Source: Zingiber officinale
Taxonomy: Eukaryota; Streptophyta; Magnoliopsida; Zingiberales; Zingiberaceae
Assembly (NCBI RefSeq): GCF_018446385.1
Contig: NC_056003.1
Coordinates: forward strand, 21,449,198 to 21,513,197
Length of the DNA: 64,000 nucleotides
Reading direction: 5' to 3'
Shown here: positions 11,655 to 22,500 of the stretch, one piece after another
Numbering within the stretch: position 1 is the stretch's first letter
How the letters are laid out: each line of letters opens with the position of its first letter
The notes under the pieces: generated by a model
Databases searched by the model: none
The model's input: only the letters and a program-made list of their open reading frames with translations
Told to the model about the DNA's origin: nothing
Translations under genes and position numbers: made by a program

Positions 11655-14600
11655 ATGACGCTGCTTTGCGTGCCTTTGGTGTCAAAGACGGTGGAGCAGA
11701 TGGTGGCCGACGCGGTCGCCGCCAAGGCCCGCGGCGCCGACATCGTTGAGATCCGGCTCGACCACCTCTCCGACTTCGATGCCGTCCGCGATCTCCCTCT
11801 CCTTCTCCGCAGCCGTCCACTCCCGGCCCTCGTCACCTACAGGTCTTTTCTCGTCACCTACAGGTCTTTTCTCGTCTTCTCCCCCTTCCCCTCCCCCTTG
11901 GTGGGATTATGCAGTAGGCGATCTTTCTACCGGTTTGGGATTAGCCTATACTCGATCTTCTAGGTTTCTTTTCTTGGCTTCAATTTTCTGGTTTGTTTTC
12001 TATTCAATGATCTGAAAAGAGAAGGGATTTAGGAAGCTGTTTAAGGTGCTATTTCCTTTCTCTTGTTATGATTTTTGTACATGATATTTCAAAAATATAA
12101 TTTGCGCACAAAATTGTTTTTTGATCGAGTTCATTTTTTTTTTTTCAGTTTCCATTTGTCATCTGTAGTAGCGTAAAAGTATGCGTAACAGGAAGGTGGA
12201 ACTATACACTTCTTCGCCAGATTGGATGAAGCCTTAGCTAATCCTTTCGAAAGCAAGAATGCCCATGCTTTGATTCAAAAAAAAAAAAAAAAAAAGGGGA
12301 AAAAGAAAGAGAATCATATATTCATTATGCATAATCAGAATGTTATCCGAAGTCCTTTTGTCCTATTAATGCTTCTACCCTGGATGCTGGAAAGTTAGTT
12401 TGTCACCTCTGGGGCTATGGTGCAGTGGCAGGGCATCTAGGTTGTCTCCCAGGTACCTGTGATTCGATCTCCAGTTATGGCGAATTTGTAGGATTTTTTC
12501 CTCCAAATGAGACGCACAACCAAAGGATGCTGGACTTCTTTGCTGTCCGCCGCTAGCGCTTCCCGATTTAACTTGGTGGCCAGTGGAAAAATTCTTTGGG
12601 GCAGGCCGGTCACCCCAAGACTAGCTGGGTTTATCATTTTTTTTTTTTGGAAAGTTGTTTTGCCTGCATAATTAACCAAAATGGTGCTGAACTCATGTTA
12701 TTATATTTGATTCTAACTTTAAATTTGTATCTTCCTTAGGCCAAAATGGGAAGGAGGTGAATATGAGGGTGATGACAAAGTGAGATTTGATGCGCTATGC
12801 TTAGCCATGGAGTTAGGAGCTGAGTATGTTGACATTGAGCTTAAGGTTGGTGTTTACACTAAAGTATATCTTCAGGCAAATGCACCAAAACTTAATGCAA
12901 CAGACCCAAATGCTGCATTTAAATATTACCAGGAAGAAAAATGATGTGTGCATTTTGATATTTTCAATGCTAATTGAAGATTCCTAGTAGCTAATTAAGA
13001 CATGCCAGTGTTATTATATGACTTCTGCTAGCTACCTTATCTGCAGATGTGTACACTTTGTACTTGCAGGTTGCTGAAAACTTTGTTAAACTCATATCTG
13101 GAAAGAAACCAGAGAGCTTCAAGCTTATTGTTTCTTCTCACAATTATCAAACTACTCCATCAAGTGAGGAGTTGAGTGGTCTTGTAGCAACAATACAAGC
13201 TGTTGGAGCTGATATAGTGAAGATTGCAACCACTGCTGTGGACATTGTTGATGTCACACGCATGTTTCAAGTAATTGTGCATTGCCAAGTAAGTGCTAAC
13301 AAACTGATGATGCAATTGAATTGGTTGGCGGGCACATATCTTCTTCTTTTTATTTCTTTTTGTTGTTCTATTGTGCCTAGTAGTGAACTGGCATTCTTAG
13401 ATCAAAACAGGAGCCCTGTTTCTAGTATGCTCCATGGTATTCATGGCAATGTGGAGTCATGTTAAATGAAAGTAGTTATTTGGTATGGGCCTATTTGGTC
13501 AGATATGAAAAGATAATGCATCTGGCTAAACCAAAAATGGGATTTAGGATCAGTAGTTCCGAATCTAATTTGAGTTATTTTTCTGCTGTTGACATCTAAT
13601 TGAATATTGGGATGAAGATCAATTGCAATTCAACATATCTTGCATGTTTCTTTATCTTATTTTACTGTCGATCCCTGTTTCTTCTGGAATATTCCTGCAT
13701 CAATAGTTGCTTGAAACTATAATTTAATAGAAGTGACAACATCATCAAAGAAAGGACGTAAACTATCAAACTTGACTATACTACAACGTTCAAATTTCTT
13801 TTCTTATTTTGTTTCAATATCGATAATGAGAATATGTATATGTAATAACCATACAGTATGTGCATTATTATTATGACCATGTTTCTATTATGTGGTTTAT
13901 AAAATGTAAACCAGGGACATAATGTTTGCTGGCAATAAGTTAGGACAACACATCTTAGTTTTTTAGGATATAAGAAACTAGCTTCTGAATTCTTTGTCAG
14001 TCAAATTGGATGGACTAGTTCTGTATCAGCGACTCAGCAATAATATGCTACAAGCGATATACTAATTCTTTGTTAGTCAAATTGATTGGACTAGTTTTGT
14101 ATCAGCGAATTTTGATAAAAAAAAGTGATATACTTGCAACTACGTTTTCCAAATTCCACCTGAAGTGTATACGATTGGCATTATCTAAATAACTTATAAA
14201 TTGCCCTTGCATATTTCTCTATTTGCCTGTTTCCTTTAGTGGAACAGCTCCTCTTCTGATTTGGTTGTTATTTAAGCAAAAAGAAAAAAGAAAGAAAATC
14301 TCCCATTATTATTGTGATAGTTAAGTTTACCTTCTGCTCTTCAAAATAAACCACTTTTAAATGCTTTTTGATCAAAATTCATTACTCATTATGGTACTGG
14401 TTCCCCTTTCCTTTACAAATAGAGAGATTGATGGTCTATTCAAAGTAAATATAGGATATCACTTGGACTTGAGATAGAACATCATATGTTTGACTAATTA
14501 ATAGGAATAACAGGTGCCAATGATAGGATTGGTCATGGGGGAGAGAGGTTTAATCTCCAGGTTGCTTTGCTCAAAATTTGGAGGATATCTAACTTTTGGC

Positions 14601-17600
14601 ACCCTTGACTCGGGCAAGGAATCAGCTCCTGGACAGCCAACTATCTCAGACTTGTTGAATGTATACAACATTAGACAGATTGGAGAAGATACAAAAGTCT
14701 ATGGGATTATTGGGAAACCTGTAGGCCACAGCAAGGGCCCTATTTTGCATAATGCGGCATTCAAGTCAGTTGGTTTCAATGCAGTTTACGTGCCGCTTTT
14801 AGTGGATGACCTTGAGAATTTTCTAAATGCTTACTCATCTCCAGATTTTGCTGGATTCAGGTACAACTGTTAATATCTTGCGCAAAGCTTTTCACTCTGT
14901 GCTGGGTTCATTATTCTTTGAGAGTCCTTATTTTTACCTGTTTTGTCAACGTAAGTTCTTTGCACATATAATATTCTTATGCCAGGCCTTCATTCATACT
15001 TTTCTTTGCTGACAGTGATTGTCTTCATTTGGGGGTCTTTATATTGGCTTGTATTGCGATTTGAAATTTAAATAAGCTGCTTCCTACTTTTAAGCTTCAA
15101 CTATCTTAAAGCTTTCATCTGATATTATTGCATTTTAATGTTTTCCTTGACATGGAAAGGTGGTTGGACATATCTCCATTTTCAAATAAAGGTGACCAAA
15201 TGGATATCATATCTTTGCTTCTTTTTTTCTATCTCAACATGTTGGCTGTGGATCAGATTTTTATGCTTTGTGCTTTTGTCAGATGTAAGATGTTTACTCA
15301 ATGTCTTCCTTGCCTATCATACATGTTGCAGTTTGTCACTATGAGCATAAGGGTATAGGAGTATTCCTGCCACGCCAAATTCTCGTCATTCAATTTAACT
15401 CTGGAATTTTGCTCCACTGGCGTTGGAATGAACAATTGAAAATTTTCTATTTAATTACTTATGGCATTCATATATGTGCACAAATCCCAAAACTGGTCAT
15501 TTGGATACCCATAAACAAATTGTAGGAGTCTAAAAGAGAAATGAGGGATATGTGAAACGTGCAATGGAAGTGATATATCCCCTTATGCAAATGGTACAAG
15601 GTTAAATCTGCCATGTAGACATAAAGGTGACCAGATTAGTCTGTAGAATCTTATAAACTGATATTAAAGTATTATATTTCACCATGGTTCTCTCAAGTAG
15701 AATTAGCATCATTGCTTCCAACAGTGATGATCTTATCTGATATACAGTGTGTTTTTAGGAGGCAGATGGATCAAGGAACTGAATCCCTTTAAGTTGTTTT
15801 CTACCTATCTAACCACTTGTAAGAGAACCACATCTTGTTTTGTGTCATTACAGGCTTCCTGAATCACACTATACGTTCTGCTACCCAATTGATATAGTAA
15901 CTAGAATGTGAAGGTCATAGTAAAATGCTTAATCTGAATACACTTCTTGCCCAGGCGTCACAAAGTTGGGTGACTCATTTTCTATCTTTCCTGCAGGGAC
16001 TGCATAAAATTTTAAAATAGCTAGTCCTTGCTGCATCATTTGCCATCATGAGAATGATATGATTTAATAAAAGGAATTTCTAATGTTTTGTGCTCAGCAG
16101 ATGAACAATGGTCATTGATCAAATATGTAATGCAATATCTGCATGGTTCATGATTCATGAAGATAATGGGATAGGGATTAATTCCCAGCGGACGCATGCG
16201 CTTGGGAAAAAACTCCTCCCACCCCCTAGCCAATTGTCGGTTGGCTATAGGTGACCCGATTTACCTCCCTTCACATAATTTGAGGATGGATTATGAGGGG
16301 CGCTTGAGGTGAGCGTAATCACCTTGCTACAATGATTCACGAAGATACAACAAATTACTGAGCATTGATTTGCCTGTTGCAAATCTCATTATCTATGTTG
16401 AAGCATAGCATTGCAAAGCAAAAAGGTTTTAGGATTTAAATTTGGGAACCACAAGTGTCTTTGTCAAAGGAAAATTAGTGAAAAGGTAAAAAAAGTAACC
16501 ACTAGGTTTGAATGACTGATGATCCAACAAGACCAGGGGTGCACATATAATTCAACTTTAACAAATTTTTCAAGCGGAATTTTAATTTATTTATCCATAA
16601 GAAGGAAAAATTCCATTATTATTCATTACTTTCTTGTCACTTTGCATACCTTCTCTTAACATTTTATCATAGACCCTACAGACATAAGCTGTTGTTTAAA
16701 TGTCACACTCGCAGTGAAACGTTATGTGATTAGTATGTCCAAGCCATCCATATAGACCAAGGTCAATAAATATTTTTACACTCAATCCCTACAAATTATA
16801 CCATGGGAGAAAACATATAAATATAAGAGGAAAAGTGACACCAATAAAATGACAACTAGACAGTGAGAAATTGAATCATCTTAGAAGTGGGTAAATTTTA
16901 CTACCCAATTTTCTAGAATACAGTATGTCTTTACTTGGACAGCTATTACACAATAAATGGTTAAATTTGATGAATATTTCCATCTCTCTTGACTAATTGT
17001 ATCTGTTCTATGATTCAGTTGTACAATTCCCCACAAAGAAGCTGCACTAAGATGTTGCGATGAAGTTGATCCAATTGCAAAAGTAAGTGAGTATAGCTTC
17101 AGGTTTAATGGTGATTTTACAGCTAGTTAATGGGTGCCATTACATCTTGGTCGAGAAATTGTACAGCTATGTTCTATAAAGAGTTATGAAATGGCATCCT
17201 TGTTTTGCTTCTGCAGGCTATAGGTGCGGTAAATACTATTGTTAAACGGGCATCTGATGGGAAATTAATTGGTTACAACACTGACTATGTTGGTGCAATA
17301 TCTGCAATCGAGGATGGACTAAGAGGTGTGTAAGTATTGAATACTTTTGTATGCAACTTTTGGAAAAGCTCTATCCAGAAAGTAGCTGTTCATTGGTAAT
17401 GCTAGCGAAGTTTCAGTTTATGTTACTTCACAGGTTTACGAGGGGGAAAGGATGAAATTGGTTCTCCCCTTGCTGGTAAGATATTTGTTGTCATAGGTGC
17501 TGGTGGTGCTGGGAAGGCTCTTGCTTATGGTGCAAAGGCAAAAGGAGCAAAAGTAGTGATTGCAAATCGTACTTTTGGTAAACCCTAAACCCTCATTTAC

Positions 17601-18733
17601 CATTTTACACATGTACTTAGTGCTAGAGAAACAAAGAAGCTCCATGCTCAATCAGCTTAACAACTTATTACATTGCTACCAAATCTAAGTTTTGTATTAG
17701 CCTATTTATAAAATGCAGACTCGTTGGTTGTTTGATTAATAAGTTTCATAAGCTAATTTCTTTTATAATAAGAAGCTGAAACTATAAAATTCCATGCAGT
17801 TAATTTGGGGAGAGGTTATTCTCGTACACTCACCATTATGATTTTATTATGGTTTTTGATTGTTCCTAATGTGAATGAATAGCGAATAGTAGTTTACAAG
17901 TAGAAAAATCAATGCATGCATCCTTTGCTGCAATGCTGTTCACAAATAGAGTTGCTGTACTTGTCTTGATCTCTTTACCACTCGTGATTCACAGAACGAG
18001 CAAAAGAGCTTGCAAATTTGATGGGGGCACAAGCGTTGACCCTTGCTGAATTAGAAAATTTCCATCCTGAGAATGGAATGATTCTTGCCAACACCACATC
18101 AATTGGAATGCAACCTAATGTTAATCAGACACCTGTCTCTAAGGTTTGTGAATTCTCCTTAAATTGGTTTTGCTCCTTCCAAGTTTTTGCTGCTTCAAAT
18201 TCCTTTTACAGTCTGAAACTAAATTCTTGGTGTTGTATTCATCTATGAGATGTTATACTCTTTTAGCACACATTAAACCTTCATATGGAATCTGGGCAAG
18301 ATTCCTACCACCTTCATTCTCGATGCTTCAAGGAACCAGAAGATAATCTTTATTTCACAATTTGAGCAAATAGAGCATTTCACATATCTAGGATCCTATT
18401 AACTCTTGAAGTAAAAATTCCATAATCAAATATATTTGTGAAATTGCAGCAAGCACTGAGGTGGTATTCTTTGGTTTTTGATGCTGTCTACACACCAAAA
18501 GTAACCACTCTTTTGAGGGAAGCACAGGAATCTGGAGCCACCGTCGTTAGCGGACTCGAGATGTTTATAAGGCAAGCAATGGGACAATTCGAACTGTTCA
18601 CAAATTTGCCAGGTCAACTCTTCAACCCTGTATCATATTTTGATATGCTTTGTATATTTAAAGGAGCCTCATATAATTTTTTTTTTTTTTTTTTGCAGCT
18701 CCTGAAAAGCTTTTGCGCGATATTTTGGCATAA
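11655..18733 (+). CDS. bifunctional 3-dehydroquinate dehydratase / shikimate (possibly quinate) dehydrogenase, 10 exons
   Basis: Plant DHD-SDH fusion: dehydrates 3-dehydroquinate, then reduces 3-dehydroshikimate with NADPH. Exons: 11655-11842 (or -11863), 12740-12845, 13070-13288, 14514-14860, 17019-17082, 17217-17325, 17434-17577, 17995-18143, 18450-18612, 18699-18733; 507 aa. Dehydratase domain (about 1-200): VSSHNYQ His122, VKIATTAVD Schiff-base Lys149, GERGLISRLLCSKFGG. Dehydrogenase domain (about 232-507): GIIGKPVGHSKGP, TIPHKEAAL (Thr289, Lys293), YNTDYVGA, dinucleotide loop VIGAGGAGKALAYG, IANRTF, NTTSIGMQP, FDAVYTP, MFIRQA. The shikimate-binding S-K-S is S244-K-G246 here. In-frame sequence upstream has no earlier ATG, so the protein starts about four residues before the dehydratase core, with no plastid transit peptide. 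A transit exon further upstream cannot be excluded. Symbol withheld because SDH and QDH paralogues are hard to tell apart. Confidence 0.93.
11829..11870 (+). repeat. 21-bp tandem duplication carrying the exon 1 splice donor
   Basis: Two identical 21-bp copies (11829-11849 and 11850-11870), each containing CCTACAG|GTCTTTT. Either donor (after 11842 or after 11863) keeps the reading frame. The second adds seven residues (SFLVTYR) after VTYR. A third partial copy (CTCGTC) follows. Confidence 0.95.
12403..12648 (+). mobile_element. tRNA-derived SINE in intron 1
   Basis: Box A-like GGTGCAGTGGCAGGGCA near 12420 and box B-like GTGATTCGATCTC near 12460, a body of about 150 bp, and a poly-T end just before GGAAAGTTGTTTTG (12649-12662). 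That sequence repeats GGAAAGTTAGTTTG at 12389-12402, giving imperfect target duplications. Same orientation as the gene. The layout resembles Au-type plant SINEs. Confidence 0.78.
13988..14138 (+). repeat. 76-bp tandem duplication in intron 3
   Basis: Two diverged copies begin AATTCTTTGTCAGTCAAATT (13988) and AATTCTTTGTTAGTCAAATT (14064). Both contain GGACTAGTT-TGTATCAGCGA and end near GATATACT. No effect on coding is apparent. Confidence 0.85.
16166..16331 (-). mobile_element. SINE-like insertion in intron 4
   Basis: A 166-bp block is flanked by 16-bp duplications, ATGATTCATGAAGATA at 16150-16165 and ATGATTCACGAAGATA at 16332-16347 (one mismatch). Read on the minus strand it has the words GGTGATTACGCTCACC, CAAGCGCCCCTC and GGGAGGTAAATCGGG. 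These recur in the blocks at 50061-50140, 50263-50340 and 51665-51848. No autonomous coding. Confidence 0.8.
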
Positions 18734-19539
18734 TACACATAAAATGGTTTGTTTTCTGTAGTAAATAAATGCTTTCTCAGTATCTCCTCCTTGACAGTCG
18801 GATATTTTTTCAAACTTATGGCATATCGACTTGGCCGGCATTCTTCAATAGGTAGCATGAGGCATGTTGATTCCTATTTTGTTGTGTTGGAGACAAAGAA
18901 ATGGCAACTAGAAATCTGAAAGTTGTATTCAGCATATTTGCTATCAGTTTCATATTTATATACATACAATATTGAATTGTATCTGTCATTTGATATTTGG
19001 TTCAGCTTTGCTACCTTCTGGATATTTAGTTACAAATTCAAATTCGAACTTAAAATGTTGATATCATTGTGCAAGTTATATTTATTCCATTTCACTCCAA
19101 ATGACAATATTGTGCCATCCATGCTCTAAATAGGCGTAAAAATACTCATAAAGCCAATTCTAATTAGTAGGATAAAGATTTGATTGTATTTGTTGTTCTT
19201 ATACTCTAAATACAAAATGAATGGCATATTAGATAGCAAGAACCATTTAACAAACACATTTAGTTTATCCAGATTCACAAAAGTGAAGCGAATGAAGAGA
19301 ATGGCAAAGACAAAAAAAGTATATCCTCATAAGAGATTCATAAATACGAACGGAATCAGTAAGAAAAACAAGAGAGCATTAACCTGTAGCATTATTATTT
19401 TCGTCTTCCTTTACTAGCATTAATCCCAGATGAATTACATCTAAATCTGAATCTTAAGGAGATAATAACATGAATATTAAATGTGATAGTGCAAAATTTC
19501 GCTAAGGATGACAATACTCGCAGTGGGGTGCATCTGCTC
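18734..19539. other. convergent 3' intergenic region
   Basis: AT-rich spacer of about 800 bp between the ends of the dehydratase/dehydrogenase gene (+) and the phenylalanyl-tRNA synthetase gene (-). It must hold both 3' untranslated regions. No further gene seen. Confidence 0.6.
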
Positions 19540-22500
19540 TTATCGTAGTGTGACATGCAACTTTGTCTGCACTGTTTCCCTGATACTCCACTGCAAGCAA
19601 GTTTGTACGAGTACATCAACAATCAATCGACGAGCACAAATTGCAAAAGGAAAGGATCATTTAAACATCCTCCAAACCTGTAGCTGGTTTATCTCCTCAT
19701 CGGTAAGCGACCTTTCCATGGATCTGAATGCAATTCTGTAACAATGGCTGGTCATACCCTTCTTATTGGTGAAATTATCAATCAACTTCACCTGCCACAG
19801 AAAATATATGATTAGTCTTCACTGTAATATAGCAACCTTCAGAAAACCAATAGAGCAAGAAATATAGATTATGAAAAAAGAATTCGTTATATAGAACAGA
19901 ACAAATGCCGCCTAGAGACTTGACCTCTTCCACAAGATCCCCAGCAATTCCTCTAACGACTTCACATAAGTTGTTCTCTGTAAAGGAATCACTGATCCAA
20001 AAACTAATATCCTTGTAGCAGGGAGGAAACTGCAAAAGGAAGTTTCCATGAGACAAAAGCAAAAGTTTTGATAAGCATTATTTATTTTGTAATTTAATTT
20101 GCGCTGTTCAATGTCATTTTCCAATCTCTTGAATTGAAAAGGCAGATTGTTTAAATTGGAAATTGAAGCATACTTCTGTCGAATGTTCCAGAAACTGTAA
20201 AGGCAGGTCGAGTTGCAAAAATGTTTGGTAAAAGTGAGTCTTTTCTCTCTTTTTTTTAGCTGATCCAAAAGAGTAATACCTTGGAAAATGGTTTGAACTT
20301 GACGCCAAGCTTGCCCGCGGAAAACTATTCATAGGAAGGGAGATTAATTAAATGAAGGTCAATGCTTGATGACAAGTACAGACAGTTCCATTAACAGACA
20401 ATTTATGTAATGATCAAGTGAATTAACATTTATTGATATAATTATTTTAATTTGTTAGGATGATTGCCTTTGACTATGTATTTTTTTGACAAAAAAAATT
20501 TAAAATAAATCACCATATAGCATAGAAGATGTATTAGAATATGCAGTTCTAAGAAAGCATAATGATATTCCAACTAAGCTTTTAGGACATGGTTTATGTG
20601 AGAGCATGTATCGCAATAGAACCGCAATGCAAAGCTGTATAATGAGTTGGTCTATTTCAGATTGTAAATGAAAATACAAAGTCCATAACCTAGCAGACTG
20701 CTCTAGAAATGATAATTGAACTAACATGGGTTTAATTGGTCATAAAAATGATGTGCATTGTATTCATTGATCAGTCTCTCACACAAGTATAAAGTTCATA
20801 TTCAAAACTTCAACTATATTTTATTATGGTTTAAGTATTCCTCATCCTAAAATCTAAATAATGCTTTGGTCATGAACACACTCAATGATAGTTATCATTC
20901 AATTTTTTCCCCTCCTAATTAGTTCTTTGAGTAGATGAAATCCGGAGAAAGAAAATTAAAATCCCAAAATTTGTAACCCTAAAATGTCATGATTTCAGAG
21001 TAGTTGAACCTGATTATGATCTGCCGACACAACATACTAGTGAAAAATTAGGATAGAAGGACAATGAAACATTCATGATCAAGAATAGTACTCAGCGTAG
21101 AAATAACTCATTTATGCACTTGTGCGATCTTATCCACCCATAAATGATAAAATAATAAAGCTTTAACTTTTTTAGGCACAATTAATAAACAAGAACATGA
21201 GTACTTTTGGCTCATTAGTATATCTTAGGTAACTAGAAATTACAAGTGGCTCACAAGGTGAAAATTTCATTTATAAGCTTGTCTAGCTCATTAAAAATTT
21301 AATAAATATGGTCTGTGATACTGGTTACTGGTCATTTTATATGGGCCTAGAATGTTTACTTTTTGCACATAAGTTAATCTAGATATTCAATAAAATTTGT
21401 AAGATATAAATCTGATGTATGCACAAGGCTTTGCTGCTAAATTAAAATTTGTCCTTTTGAATATGTAAATGTTTTACACATCAAGTTTATAGAAGTATTT
21501 TATGTTGACGAATAGTCTTCAAAGTTTACCATTACCAGCATGGAGCTCATCCATTGCCGTTTTATATACTGGTATATCTTAGTATCTGAACCTGTTTTAT
21601 CTCATCAGGAGCCATTTCATATGTTTTCCTAACTCTTTTAAATCTCAATAGCATCATTTTATTTTATTTTCAGGCCTAATGAAATAAAAGGTCAATTTTC
21701 TGATCTGAGGGGATATCAGAGCATACTTAATTTTAAGCATAATAAGGTGTTGGAAAAGGCTATATATGTAATCGTGTAGCCACTGTTGTACTTCACATGC
21801 TGTCAATTAGGGATGATTATGGGTTGAGTTGGAATTTAGGTCTTGACAAAGACCCGACTGCAGTAGATTCTGACATCCAATTTAGTGCTACATGGCGAGT
21901 TGTTGGATAATAAAAAAGTTCATAAGTTCAGATGAGTGAGTTGTTATTAACTTGGGTTTAAACATTCTGGTCAATGATTAGGCTTAATAAGTTGATGGGT
22001 TAATTTTCTCATTTAAATTTATTATGACACGTTTGATTCACAAATAATATGGAGAGATATCCTCTCCATTACTGCTAAAGTCCCTAATTTAAATTTATTT
22101 TTTTTATCAAGTTTATTATGAGCATTATAGTGATGCTAAATATTATTTAAACTCTTAGATAAGTCCAAGAGCAAGTTCTTTTAAAAAGCTATATAACAAA
22201 ATTATTGTGAGAAGTTTATTAAACCCATTAAAATGATCTAAATATCCTTCATTGGCTCGAATTTGAACATAATTATCCTTATAGATTTGATTCTAATTGA
22301 GCAAACATCTTGAGATCAGTCAAAGTTCAATACTTTGAAAAAAAACACATGGAGTTTCATGCTTGGTCAAGATTTTAATCCATGACAAATATGCATAAAA
22401 TTTTCATGTTTAGTTGAGATTTTAATCACGACATATGCATAAACATGATTAAGCTTAACAGAACTCAGCTCCTTTCAGATCTATGCAGAAAAATCATCTT

